Assembly (NCBI GenBank): GCA_022496805.1
Contig: CM040102.1
Location: 19,003,955 to 19,067,954 of the forward strand
DNA from: Pohlia nutans
Lineage: Eukaryota > Streptophyta > Bryopsida > Bryales > Mniaceae
Direction: 5' to 3'
Length of the DNA: 64,000 nt
Shown here: positions 1-12,237 of the stretch, piece by piece
Layout: each line of letters opens with the position of its first letter
How positions within the stretch are numbered: position 1 is the stretch's first letter
Notes under the pieces: generated by a model
Told to the model about the DNA's origin: nothing
Databases searched by the model: none
Seen by the model: only the letters and a program-made list of their open reading frames with translations
Position numbers and translations under genes: made by a program

Positions 1-1032
1 ATCGACTGCTCATGAAACTGAGGGCCCCTTCATACATCCCTCGATCCAGATAAACCATTGCTGCATGCATTCTATGGGTTTTTTTATGATTTTTTTTTTC
101 TTTTGGGTACACATGGCAATTAGTAACTACACTAAATGGGGTATTAAGGGACCCAAACTAATTTATTGATATTTCACACTATACATACATTTACCGTCAA
201 TGAATAAATAAAATTATCATAATCAATAGTTTTATTTTTATTTTTTTAATCATTTTCATGAGTAATTTTATCATCACAAGGTAATTTTTATTGGGTAAGT
301 CCCTCAAATTTTACAACCCCGTTTAGTGTAAACAAACTCACGCTCTGCCCTTCTAATAGTACTTCCCCATTAAATCAAGTAATCAAGTCATCCAATTTTT
401 TTGGAGATACTTCACCAAGTTGTCCTATCCAATAGTTGGATTTCATGATACAAAAATACACATACTTTTGAAAATTACAAATGTAAAAGTATATCAAGTT
501 GCAAAAAATATGAAGATTTTGTTTGTAATCAAATTTTTAATTAATTTTTAATTTTTAATTTCAAATACTGATGAAAGTATTGGAGAATCAAACCGAATGA
601 ATGGAATCTAAAATTCAAAACCTAGAACTTTCATTTGTATATCAATTCCAAAATATTCTTTTAAATAGTACTTTATGATGATTTTTCTCAAATCGTCAAT
701 TCTAAAGACACCTAGGTACATGTAGGGGTTATGAATGTTATGACACCGTCCGTTTATGATTATTAACCATTAAGAGGCCCTTTGGATTCCTTTCTACAAC
801 CCGTATTTAACCTTATAATTGTTCAAATGTGATTTGATACATGAATTGTGATATATTGATGTATACATATTATCATGATTATTGATTTTACTTTGTACTG
901 AAAAATATTTGGGTATTGTTATTTTGATTAAATACCACCGAATACAGAATATACTATACGGCTGCAAAGGGCTTTCGGTCTGTCCAAGGGTTAAATTATT
1001 AATATGAATTTCTGATACACGGCACTGAAGTG
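1..1032. other. AT-rich intergenic DNA
   Basis: I see no gene here. The sequence is AT-rich with homopolymer runs. The only open frame of note, on the minus strand near 794-1057, has no recognisable protein and looks random. Confidence 0.6.
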
Positions 1033-1176
1033 GCCGAGTCAGTACAAAGTGCAACAAGCAAGCGAATCAAAGGCGAGTGAAGAAAATGTATCTCAAGGCA
1101 AGTTCCAGGACTTGTCAGCAAAGGAACTTTGACGTGGGCAAAGACACAAAACGTAGTCCAATTGCAAAGGCATGCA
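1033..1176 (+). repeat. Direct repeat, copy A (about 140 bp)
   Basis: Starts GCCGAGTCAGTACAAAGTGC and recurs at 2044-2186 with only scattered differences. The two copies lie immediately outside the two ends of an inverted-repeat element. They are far too long for a normal target-site duplication. Confidence 0.85.
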
Positions 1177-2044
1177 CTAAGGTTGGATGACCTATAACCA
1201 CCAACTTAAGCTTGCTGACCCATTTAGAACGCTTCTATACGTGGTAAGAATGTTTTTGCGGATTCAAAATAAGATTTCATGAATGTTGCAATCGTTGCGA
1301 CCATTTATTTTTTCATATCGAAATTGCTACAAATTTTCAAAGAGTGGAAAGTAAGCCATAATCCATTCCTTGTCATACAAAACTCCCTACTTTCACACTA
1401 AGTTGTGCTAATGACCATTTGTAAAAGTACCCATCACTGTGAGCACAAGAGAATAAAAACCGAGAGCTGTGAAAATTGAAAACTACTTTACTGATAACCA
1501 AAAGTTGAGTTGGCTGCAACCTAAAACCACTAAGACTAGCTAGAGATATGTTGACGACGTCGACCCATACTGACGGCTTGACTCACCAAAATCCGCTCCT
1601 TCATCAAAAAAGTTGAGTCAGATTATTTTGGTTCCATTTTGACACCAAAGGCTGCATACATGTCCTCACTAGGCTGGTTTGTAGGTTGGCACCAAATTAT
1701 TATAATTGCATTTCAATGCACCTTCATAGTCATGTTCACATGCCTTGAAGTTCCTGATGTTCCCTTCCCCATTTACGAACTGACTTCCCAAAATGGCAAA
1801 AATTATCCACACTAGGTTGGTTTGTAGGTTGGCACCAAATTATTACAATTGCATTTCAATGCACCTTCATAGCCATGTTCACATGCCTTGAATTTCATGA
1901 TGTTACCTTCCCCAATTATAAACTGACTTCCCAAAAATTATGAAAATGAGGTGGACGACTGGCGGTCTGGCGGTCTGGCGGTTTTGGGCCACATAAGACA
2001 ACCAATTCTAGGGTTGGTGATGGTAATAGGTCATCCAACCTTAG
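1177..2044. mobile_element. Terminal-inverted-repeat element, about 870 bp
   Basis: The left end reads CTAAGGTTGGATGACCTAT and the right end is its reverse complement. The match continues imperfectly to about 32 bp. No transposase is visible. Inside is a tandem duplication with a 143-bp period (1667-1809 and 1810-1946) and a short GGCGGTCT triplication near 1960. No short target duplication is seen; instead a 140-bp direct repeat flanks it. Confidence 0.7.
1667..1946 (+). repeat. 143-bp tandem duplication
   Basis: Both units begin CACTAGG(C/T)TGGTTTGTAGG and differ at a handful of positions. The duplication is confined to the TIR element that surrounds it. Confidence 0.85.
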
Positions 2045-2186
2045 CCGAGTCAGTACAAAGTGCAACAAAGCAAGCGAATCAATGGTGAGTGAAGAAAATG
2101 TATCTCAAGGCAAGTTCCAGGACTTGTCAGCAAAGGAACTTCGACGTGGGCAAAGACACAAAATGTAGTCCAGTTACAAAAGCAAG
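2044..2186 (+). repeat. Direct repeat, copy B (about 140 bp)
   Basis: Second copy of the unit at 1033-1176. It starts exactly where the TIR element ends. Confidence 0.85.
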
Positions 2187-3396
2187 TATTACACGAGTGT
2201 ACGGGTGCTTTTAAAAATCTAGACTCCTACCTTTGCTTCCCAGAATCCCGGATCCCTCGGTCCCTCACAGCCTTTCCTTTCTATTTGCGTCGATAACTAC
2301 CGACAAATCGGGGTTCATATGTCGGCCTGGAATTGCTACGAAGTCTCCTCCTCATTTGCGTGGATGTTTCTAAAGGATCCCGACAGATTGGAACCAAATG
2401 AATTCAAATGAATGGCTTCAATGAACAGCATCATTCTCATCAAGGACCCACCCAGTGTCTTTCCTGTGTTTTTTTTCAGCCTAACTGGTGACGTAAAAAA
2501 AATTGGGAAAGAATATTTGGCAAAATCTTAAGCTTATAATCATATTTTGATCATATTTTGGTAGTTTTCTTCACAAAGTCTGGCTATCTCCACAAAAAAT
2601 GTAGAGAAAATCTGGCGAAAAAAATCAAAATTTCCTAATTTTCTTCCTTAACAAAAAAGAAATGCCATATTTTGTAAAGAAATCTGGCAATATTTAACCA
2701 GAAAGAAAACGTTGGACCCACCTATTGTAGTAGACTAGTAGCTAAGTTACCCGTGTATTGCCCGATGACTGTGCATCATTCAACAATTGTGACGGGCCGC
2801 TACACATCAGTTTATAACAAGTGGCTATTCGCGGAGTCTCTGCCTTAATATTTATCCTAGATTTACTTTTTACAACTTCAATTTACTTCACTATTTAGGC
2901 GCGTAACTCTTGATAACTCCTAAAAAATGAAGCATTTCCGTAGTCCCTCCCCTGCTGGGCAGAGACAACAAATGTTTTGTAATCTATGGATGATCGATTT
3001 GATGACCGACCATGCATCAGAAGCATCAGAGCACGACGCATGCGACACACGATTCATACAGTACGTAATGGTCGCTCTAGATACTATAGTGGACTTAATG
3101 GATCACAGACTCGCAGCCTCGACCTTTCCAAGCAGGCCCGGAGTTGACGTTTCACGTCTTCGTGAGATCGTACGCGGTTGCTTCAATTCCTCCTCATGAT
3201 CATCGAGGTACTTACGTTGTTGTCAACTTTTGGATCTGTCAATGGTACCATTGATGCAGCGATCATGGCACTTTCGTAGACAGTACGGGACTCACAGAAA
3301 TGATTGAGCACCTGAGTGAGTGTCAACCAACCAGAAAGCCCAGCAGGGAATGCTTCTCAATTTGCCCGCCAAATCAATCACGGACCTCGTGAGTTA
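2187..3396. other. Intergenic DNA with a dispersed repeat fragment
   Basis: No convincing gene. The segment around 2823-2920 is related, in inverse orientation, to about 28010-28110 (shared core TCTCTGCCTTA(A/G)TATTTATCC). An 87-codon frame at 2927-3196 (plus strand) has no family signature; I treat it as chance or a remnant. Confidence 0.5.
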
Positions 3397-4016
3397 GAGC
3401 ATCTCCACTTCTACACGCTAGGGATGACTCGCAGAAATTATTCATTTACATTTGAAGAGCTTTTGCACTTCAGTTACACTCTCCCACCCTTGCATGCCCT
3501 TCACACATCAAAAGTGCACATCAAATAGTCAATGGACCAATCACAAGTAGAATGTGGGGATATAGTTAACTAAATAGTGATTTGAAGGGCCATTTCTTGG
3601 CACACCAGGATTGAGGGTCAGAGTAGGGCCACCTATGCCCTCAGAGAATCTCTCACACTCAAAAAGTAAATGAAAAGTGCCAAGGGCCCTTCTAAAATGC
3701 CTCTTGACTCTGGATTCTAACGAATAATTAGAAATTGGGCCTTCAAATCACTATTTAGTTGACTATATCCTCATATTCTACTTGTGATTGGTCCATTGAC
3801 TATTTGATGCGCACTTCTGATATGTGAAGGGCGTGCAAAGGTGGGGGAGTGTAAGTGCAAGGGCCTTTCAAATATAGATGAATAACTTGAAAGGGTTAGT
3901 CCTAGCGTGCATGGGTGGGAATGCTCTCAAGAGGCATTTTGGAAGGGCCCTTGGCACTTTTCATCCAATCTGAAGTGTGAAGGACTCTTGGAGTATTGCA
4001 CACAGTGGAAGTGCTC
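3397..4016. mobile_element. Tourist-like MITE (outer copy)
   Basis: The left end GAGCATCTCCACTTC pairs with the right end GAAGTGCTC-type sequence. Both sides carry the 3-bp duplication TTA (3394-3396 and 4017-4019). TTA-type 3-bp duplications are typical of PIF/Harbinger (Tourist) MITEs. The element is split by a second member of its own family at 3621-3926. It belongs to the family found again at 26815-27843, 36033-36344 and, truncated, at 42725-42825 and 46164-46264. Confidence 0.8.
3621..3926. mobile_element. Tourist-like MITE nested in the outer copy
   Basis: Begins GAGTAGGGCCACC and ends GGTGGGAATGCTC, flanked by TCA on both sides (3618-3620, 3927-3929). Removing it joins the host element into GAGGGTCAAGAGGC, which matches the uninterrupted family sequence at about 36255. 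Confidence 0.8.
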
Positions 4017-4019
4017 TTA

Positions 4020-5510
4020 CACTTCGATGATCTCATCTATAGTCACATGAATATCTAAGACACTTTACAGTAGGGCTCGGGTTCAAGAAAACCCTAAAAT
4101 CGAGCAATTCTATTGGTCGAAAGCTGAAAATTGGACCCAAGGGCTTTATACTAGGATTTGAGATCAAGAAACACACACAGGTCCTAAAATGATGTGGTGC
4201 CTACCTGGGTGCCTATGTGGCATTTTATTTTGGCTCAAATAGACAAAATCTATAGCAATAAAAGAAATATACAAATATACACGTCCAACCAGATGCAACT
4301 AGAGGACAGAGAATCAAAGACTTGAAAAATTAGCTAAGGTCGGTCAGTGACTTCCCACACGTGGCTCTCACCTTTCTACCTAACAAGATTGTCAAAGCAG
4401 CACCACGTGTCCCTAAAGGTGCCTAACGTGGCCTCAGCCTTTGCCGGAAATCGCCTGATTTGATTAAGCTTGTTGCTCCACGCTACTCTACCATAATCAA
4501 CTAAGTCCCTGAGGTGGCAACTACCTTTGTAGGATGCATAGGGGTTTGGAATCATAAAACCTAAAAATAGTTGTCAACCTTTTTTATTATAAATTTTTAG
4601 AAACCCCCATAAACCTACAAAGCTCTATTTTGCATTAAAATTTATAAATTATAAGCACGTAATAAATTTTATAATTTATAATTTATATTATGAATCCAAA
4701 AAAGGTCAAAGACTTAGATAAGCCCGTAAAGCCCCCTCAATTTATAAAAAAAACTTATAATTCATCTATATATCATCACAACTATTTGTGTTTCTATCTT
4801 ATTTTAATGATTTTGGTACTTATGGATTTGTCTTCTTAAGTGCTACACACTATGACTTTAGAATTTTAAATTATAAGAAATTATTCTACCTCTATAACCG
4901 TTAGAAGTTTTTAGAAATATAATTTATAATTATGAGAGTTGCCACCTTGAAACTAAGTCAAGCCAGATTTTGCTATAGGCTCTCTCTTTTGGCCAAATCG
5001 CACCGCTACAGACCATATCATTCCTCTGCATCCAAAGCATTCAGGCGATAATACCAGCCACAAGAAGCCACATCCTATTGACACCACTATATCTACACGG
5101 GATACAATGTGCAAACAGTCCCCGTTTCCATAAAAAAATTGAGGAGCCTTTGGCCCTCGTCTTCATCTATGGGCGGCACAAGCAAGCCCGCAGCATGCCT
5201 CTTGTTCCGTAAAGATATGGGTGCCTTATTTCCATGCTCCCCAAACACTCGGATACTTTTAGAACTAGTGGAGAGTCGTTTCTCTCCTACATGTGGGATG
5301 GTTTTAGAGGGAAAGTTTTGGATCCAAACATTGGATCTAAGGCTCAAAATGAAACCAATTCCTCTTTTTGGGTCTAATGGGCAAAAAGTTATTAATTTTT
5401 TGGAGCTTTCCTATTGAGCAATTAGAAATTGGACCTACTATTGAATTGAACTTAAAGGCTTTACACTTGGGTCCAAGTTTAATCAAAATTGAGTTCAATT
5501 TAGATATCTC
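4020..5510. other. AT-rich intergenic DNA
   Basis: No gene recognised. Overlapping open frames on both strands near 5093-5417 lack any family signature. A GGCTTTACACTTGGGTCC-type segment near 5459 recurs near 5980, so part of this region is repeat-derived. Confidence 0.5.
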
Positions 5511-5963
5511 TAGGGCCTCTTTAAACTAGAGGCCAGAAGCCGTGAAGAGAGAAATTTCAGCCAAAGGGAGGCCCTAAAAATCGAGAAGACCAAAGAATAT
5601 CCTTTACACCCAAAATTTTCAGTTCAAGGGACAGAAGGAGGAGAAATTGACATGAAAAACACTTTTTTCTTTCGTGGCAAGAAAAGTAGACATTTTTCAA
5701 GGCCCCCGGATTTTGAATCAAGAGGTGGGTCTAACTTAAAATCCGGGAGACCGTTTGGCCAAAATTCTCACAACCAATCAATTTTTTTATAAAGAAATAT
5801 GTCAGAACTTTATTTTAAAAAATCAACACTTTATTTTGTGGCCCCTTCTCATTTTACACTATATCCAAAGGCCATCAAGTTCAAAGGTTGACTTCTCAAG
5901 GATGAGCCATGGCCCTTGTGAGGTTTTCTCCGCGGCTTCTCGCTTGTAGTGTAAAGAGGGCCT
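5511..5963. mobile_element. Possible MITE with TTTA(C/A)ACTA termini
   Basis: The left end AGGGCCTCTTTAAACTA and the right end TAGTGTAAAGAGGGCCT are near-perfect inverted copies. About 20 further bases (AGAAGCCGTGAAG against its complement) also pair. The end motif resembles the clearer element at 47943-48435 (GGGCGGTTTACACTA). No clean target duplication is visible. Confidence 0.5.
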
Positions 5964-8273
5964 TTAATTGAATTCAAAGACTTTACACTTGGGTCTGGGT
6001 TCAATTCACGTATCATTATTTTATTCAACTTTTCAAGTCCAAAGGTGAGGTTTTTCAAGTTCAATTAATGGGTTAATTGAACCCTAGGAGAATTGAATCC
6101 AGACCCTAGTTTAAAGTGGCTCTAAAGTAAAAACACCTAAAACCATACTTTTAAGCAATTCAACATAGTTGGGTGCACTTTTTAAAAGGTGGAATATTTT
6201 TCACTATTAGCAATTGAAAATGATAATTTTATTATTTAAAATATAGAATTTTTGGATTAGCCATGTTATATAGCGTTAAGTTATAATTCAACTAATAATC
6301 GTCCACAAATAAGATTTTTGGTTCATGGGAAGAATTATATTGAGTAAAAATTTATGAACTATAATCCCCTCTCTCACCAAAGAAAAATTGACAAAATTGT
6401 GTTGACTAGTCAATTTGTATTATGGCATCTAAGAATGTCAAAAAGAAATTATCATCCACTCAACAAAACAAAAATTAACTTGTATGAAGTCCTAACTAAA
6501 AGAACTCAACCATGTCCAATTTATTGCATCAACAAGCTTGATATTCATTCCCATGATCCTATGAGAATGAATAATTAGTAGTTGTTTAACTCCTACAACC
6601 CTCTCCAGATTTGAAAAATCGCAAAAATGCATTATAAAATGTAACTAAGAGGGATATTTTGAACTTGATGTATGAATAAAAGTTGTACACTATAAATTTT
6701 AGATTCTATCCATACAGTTAAATCTATGATTGCAATCCCTAATATTTTTGTACAAAATTTGATACATGAAATTGAAAATTATTTTGTAATTCAATTACAA
6801 ATAAGATATTGACACATTGTGGATGAAATGTTGTGATGGGTTGAAATGTAATACTCTAAGTGTAGTGTTTTTTGGAATTTTTTTGGTTGCATAGTTTTAT
6901 GAGTAGATTTTTTCAAGAGCACTTTTGATTTGTTTCTAACTAAGATCTTAGAAATTTTTGGTAGAAATTAGTGGCATGAAATGAAGCATAAAATCTTCAC
7001 AAATCATCGGATCACATATGCATGAAGCTATTTTACCATAGAATTTTGTAGTATTCTTTTTTACTTGCAAAAGTGCATGACGGATGAAAAAAAAAAATTC
7101 AATTATGTACATCGGACCAAAAAATGGCTAGTTTGACATTTAGGGGCTAAGGACTAAGAATTCAAAATTTAAATGATGAATGACTTCAAACAAATTCCAA
7201 TGTATATAGAAATTTTTCTTTTCATCCATTAGAATGTTTTTAGATTTTAGTGTTAATTTTTAAACATTTGTACAATATAGATATCCAAATCTTTCCTTCA
7301 CAAATAGTTTATTAGTAAATTATATACATTAAATATAGGGTCAAATACACTTCAATTCAAAATCTAACTTTTTAGTTCAAAACATGGCCCTTAAAAATAA
7401 AACTTACAAAATAAGTAAGATAAAAAAAATCTTTAAAAATCACCATAATTAAAACTTAAGGAATTTAAAATATGCAATTAAAAAAAACACTCATTGAAAC
7501 CAATCATACTACTAATAGAATTTTGAACCCTTATAAATTTTGCAATCGATATCTAAACATGACATGCTATATTGCTTTAGAATCTCGTTGTTATTGTTGA
7601 CAATATTTTTAAAAAATGGTTAGTCTATTAATAGAGACAATTATCAATTCCTAAAATGTCCAAATTAGGTGTAGGTACCTTAGTAGCGAGTGGCCATCAT
7701 AATGCAACCTTGTGAAGGGAGACTAATCAAGTTTAAAATGCATCAGCATCCCATAATTTATACCTACAATTATGAGACTATCACAAACCTTCTTGCCCTC
7801 TATATATGAATTGAAATCATAGAATTCTTCGATTGCCCTTCAAGGAGATAACTGAAGGCCACGTCCTCGCTCCAAAACTTGTTGCAAAAGCTCGGGTGAA
7901 AATTTGCACAAAACTCTCCAATGTCCATGGACATTGAGTGATGATAGAGTGCAAGCATATAAGGCACAACTCTCCTATGCAGTTTCATGTGTTGCCTCTA
8001 CAATCCACAGTCAAAATCATGAGACTCCCACCAAAAAGTAGATAGATAGAAACTCCAATCCTCTTTCGAGGCCAGCGTGAATAATGTGTCCGTTATGTCA
8101 ATGACCCAATGCCCCATCCCACCAAAACAATTGCCTTCCTCTTGCAAATTGAAATCGCAGGATTTTGCCACCACTCTTCAAGGAAACATGAGTCATGTCT
8201 TTGCTCAAAAGCTCGTTGCAAATAGCCAAATACTCGCACTCTGATACCGCCTATAGCTGTAATTCGTTTTGCA
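5964..8273. other. Intergenic DNA with dispersed repeat of the 43.4/54.8-kb family
   Basis: About 6583-7000 is an inverted, diverged copy of sequences at about 43380-43800 and 54840-55275. Shared stretches include TTGAACTTGATGTATGAATAAAAG-like and CAAATTACAAA-like pieces. A weak duplication (about 7805-7895 against 8125-8240) lies next to the KAI2-like gene. No gene seen. Confidence 0.55.
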
Positions 8274-9965
8274 TTAAACAAGATCTCCACTTAAGTGACG
8301 TCGAAGTACAGGAACAACAATGTCAGGGGAGCTGAGTTGAGGCAAATGACCATCCGTCTGCAAGATCTCTACAACGGTGTCATTGCTGAGTCTTCCACGG
8401 AGGTAGTCGGCCATAACCACCGGCACTGCTAAATCTCTGGAGCTTTGCAAGATGTGACAAGGCACAGTCACCTGCCATATCCAACCCTGGTCAATTGTGC
8501 TCTGAATTCATTTACCACAAACTGCAGCTTCATCATTTCTCGGGGGTGCACTGTACTAAACATGTATGAGTATATGTGAGTACACAAGAGGGATATTAAT
8601 TTGAATATTTCCGTATTACGTATACATACAATAAACATATTTAGAGAAGAAAATATTGACTTATACATACATTAAACATATATTAAGGATAGAATAGATA
8701 TGTATACAAAAACTTGTTTTAGATATATAATCCCTTGTATACAAGGGGGCTTTCTGAGGGGTCATGAACGCACGTGATTCTCAAACATAGTGTGGAGTGC
8801 ACCCCCGAGTATCATTTGAAAGAGATTGAAACCAGGACGCTACCTTGGGTATCATGTTTCGCAGATCACTTTGGAAGATAGTTTTCGCCACACTAAATGC
8901 AATGTCCGGCCGAATGTTGAAGAGCGTTCGACCAAATTCCTGTACTGCCATGGATTCTATGTCTGCACCGACTGTCAAGGGAGCAAAGCCTGAGACCCAG
9001 GCCTTGAAGTTCGATTGCATGGCTTGGAATAGCTGGTTCAGATCCTCCTGCTCAAATCCTCCACAGTAGTCCACGTCATTCAGGTACCTGCACATGTTGT
9101 AAATATTACAAACTTAATGCCAATGCAGAATTTTGATGCTCTATGTTTAGAACCCTTCGTAATTGACTGTACCCTTCGTATGTTTAGAACCCTTCGTAAT
9201 TGAATGTTTAGAACCCATTAAAAGACTACGCAACCAATGCACAAACTTCTCAAAGCCAAATTGTGGTACTAGATTTTGAAACCTAATACTTTGACTATGA
9301 TAATTTTTGCTTAAAAACCGAAGCATAGAATAAGACAAACACAACATAGATCTTCAATGGATTTTGCACATTGCCAATAGATATGAAAATCAATTTTGGA
9401 ATTTGGTTTTAAGTTAAAAACGCCATTGCATTGACATAATCTCCATTAATGATTGACTGAAATCAAGGTCATAATTAGAAGAAACAATTTGCAAGTTCGG
9501 GAATAACTTGAAAAATATTTTTGATAACCATTGTACGTGGTCTGTTTTTCCATTGGACACTGCAACAAGTGAACATGAAAACGGGCAAAAACTGTACCTG
9601 GGAGAAGAAGAAATGAGGATGAGTTTGGAGAAAACGGTTGGGCGATCAAGAGAAGCGAGACAACCCACCATACCAGCAACCGAGTGGCCAACGTAAATGT
9701 ACGAAGTGATGTGAAGCTCATCCAGGATATTGATCAGGTCGTCAGCATAACCATGAAGAGACGAGTATCTGGCGAAGCTGAAGTAGTCCGGATCCGTTGT
9801 GCCGGCACCCATGTTGTCGAACAACACAATCCGGTAGTCGTTGATGAGGTGCGGAAGGACGTGTTGCCACACCGATTGGTCGGTACCGAATCCGTGCGCC
9901 AGAACCACCAACTCTTGGCCATGGCCGACCACTCGCACGTTATGTGCCTCCAGAAGTCGGCTCAT
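8274..9965 (-). CDS. KAI2-like: KAI2/D14-like alpha/beta hydrolase (karrikin/strigolactone-type receptor)
   Basis: Model: exon 1 9598-9965, exon 2 8844-9087, exon 3 8274-8471, all with GT-AG introns; the CDS closes at 269 aa, the usual family length (about 265-270). The start [10 protein letters not shown] is the family N-terminus. The catalytic triad is complete: Ser95 in GHSVAG, Asp217 in SSRDLAVP and His246 in TDGHLPQL, the same positions as in KAI2/D14. The oxyanion region HGFGTD and the lid segment [16 protein letters not shown] are present. Family members are cytosolic/nuclear receptors that hydrolyse a butenolide ligand and bind the F-box protein MAX2. The sequence looks closer to KAI2 than to D14, but that is a judgement from memory. 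No frame breaks, so probably functional. The neighbours are repeats, not partners. Confidence 0.93.
9141..9221 (-). repeat. Short tandem repeat in intron 1 of the KAI2-like gene
   Basis: Three degenerate copies of ATGTTTAGAACCCTTCGTAA lie within the first intron. They look non-functional. Confidence 0.75.
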
Positions 9966-11978
9966 AATATTCTACCGTAGTTTGCGCCGATCGACCGAAA
10001 TCGAAACTAGTACCACAGTTTCTCTAATCAATGGCATTCATAGATCTTGTCAAGTAATCCCTGCGCACGTTACAACCAAACCGAAGATCATCAGCATTGT
10101 TCAACTCCTGATGATTAGTCATTGATCATACTCTCACTGCATTAGAAATTCTTTTACTTATGCCCTCTCCAGTTGAGTTTTCTTGAGAATACAGGGGTTT
10201 TCTTGAGAATACAGTATAATTAGTGTTTCAAAGTAGCCAATCTCCCAATGCTGAGTGTAGACTACGTAGAAATTTGACAGTTGATAGCCTATGCAAATCT
10301 ACAGGTAGCCTGTACATTTGTCGTGAACCATTTGTGGTAACTGGGACGTACTCAAATCACTGGTGTTCAGAGTATGCTCGTGGTCAGTACAGTCGTGTAA
10401 TATAAACTAAAACATCAATTGAGGTTCTACTGATAAAAAGAATGTAGTCGATCGGCAAGTTACTTCAGGGACGGATTATGTAGGACAAGATTTTCAACAA
10501 AAATTCTTTTTAAATGAATGTTATACAACACAGCAGCGAGGAGTACTAACTGGCTCTTCGCCGAACAATGCAAGCACCATCGATTTTTCAATCTCAACGA
10601 CGTCTGTGCATGTTCGCAATTTGTGCCTGGGAATGATCAGTGGTGCCACCACTGTAATCCACAACGTACTTTCAAACGGATCGAGCAGTGACAATGATTT
10701 GTAACTTAAGTTAAGTTAAGTTTAGGCCCGTATCAAAACAGGCGGCGAATTGAGTCAACGTCGGCGCCGCACATGCACGAGATCGAATCGATCACATGTA
10801 TATATATTTATATATAGTTTGTAGCTAGCTAGCTGCAGGCTCCAGGCTCCCAACGACAACTTTATTTGGAACCCATTGATAGTTACAGCGGCCGTGGCAA
10901 GTGGGCTACGTTTAAACTGACAAGCATCGTTCCCCAAATGCAATAAACAAACATTACTCACTCTTGATCACCCCCAATGAATTCCAAGCAAGTTTCGGTC
11001 GCCTCTTTTGAAATTGTTATTAATGCTGGGTAACACCCAAAATCGCCACTTCTTAGGGTTGAGCATTGTTACGTTCCCAGGAGAAGTACTCCAGTCTCTT
11101 TCTTCATCGGGTCCTGCATACGTGAATCCAGTGCATGTTTGTTCAATTCCCCATGCTAAAGTTCACAGGATATTTGAGTTAACCATAATCAGAACAAGTG
11201 TTCTGACCCCCAAAATATCAGGAACCCAGAGTCTACTATGCCTGTAACCGAAATAAAAGCAAATAGTGAACTCAATATCCTCCAACTCCAACTTCAAATT
11301 TAGACACGAGCTCCAAGTTGTCAAGCCAACTAATCAAACCAATCACCTAATTATATCTTAAGTTTGCTACATGTCTTATCACTATCTCAAATTAGATGTG
11401 GGCCATCGCCTCCAAGCCTTGGCTCTCTTTGAACTCACTTTAGTCTCAATTTTGCCTCCTTTGTAACGGCAAAACTAGTTCACGCTCCTTTCTATTTTGA
11501 ATTCTTTGGAAACCATGCCAGTTTGTTTGGCTGCCTTAAGGGAGGAAAACCAAAAACAGTTAATACCCTCAAGGCGTGCACTAGAGTTGCAGAAAAACAG
11601 GGAGGTGGTAGACCGAAAATGGAGAATTTTTGCATGACCAAGATTACTAAAAATTACTAAATTTTTTTGAATTTTTAGTAGCCTTGTGTGCGGTTTTCTG
11701 TGATATTAGTTAATCGTTTTAGGTGCTTTCATGTGTAGAAAAGGAAGAGTCTAGTATACAAACAGGGGGTTTGACAAACTTCCTACTTTGAGAAATTGTA
11801 GATAATTATTTACGGGGAATAAAATTACGAAACAACTTGCATTTTTCATCATTTCTTCTTCTTTATCTCAAAAAAATTTCACATAATTTCTAACTCCATT
11901 CTTTCTGGTCAAATCTCCTTATTTTCACCGTTTTTGGTTTTCCTACCTTAGATACGGGTCAAACTCACCTCACCTAAT
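9966..11978. promoter_or_regulatory. Upstream region of the KAI2-like gene, otherwise no gene
   Basis: Holds the promoter and 5' leader of the KAI2-like gene at its left side; no core element can be assigned with confidence. Other contents: a 21-bp direct repeat (TTTTCTTGAGAATACAG, about 10178-10215), a TAAGT run near 10703 and a TA-rich tract near 10797-10815. No other gene recognised. Confidence 0.4.
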
Positions 11979-12237
11979 AGAGTTATTTGTAAAGGCATCC
12001 GGTCTTTTGTCCTACTTTTTTCATGGACCAGAGCTAGTACCAGAGCATTCTGACACCACTTCTCCTCATGGTTCCACCCCACTACCCAATTCTTCTCCCT
12101 CCCTCCAAATTTTTATGAATAAAAATTTCAATCCATCTAGTGTTCTATTTTGGGTCTATAGTAAGATCATGCCGATCTTCTCCTTTCCATTTTACAGGTC
12201 AAAAAGAAGGGATTTGAGGGACTTTACAAATAACTCT
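11979..12237. mobile_element. MITE, 259 bp, TSD AAT
   Basis: Ends AGAGTTATTTGTAAAG and its reverse complement CTTTACAAATAACTCT, flanked by AAT (11976-11978, 12238-12240). No coding capacity. The 3-bp duplication suggests a PIF/Harbinger or CACTA relative. Confidence 0.6.

Noticed and set aside
5093..5417. Overlapping frames of 84 and 102 codons on opposite strands
   Set aside because: No family signature on either strand and repeat-like surroundings; probably chance.
8200..8270. CTCTGATACC motif resembling a tRNA-Met primer-binding site of copia elements
   Set aside because: Only a partial match, without LTR, gag or pol sequence around it.
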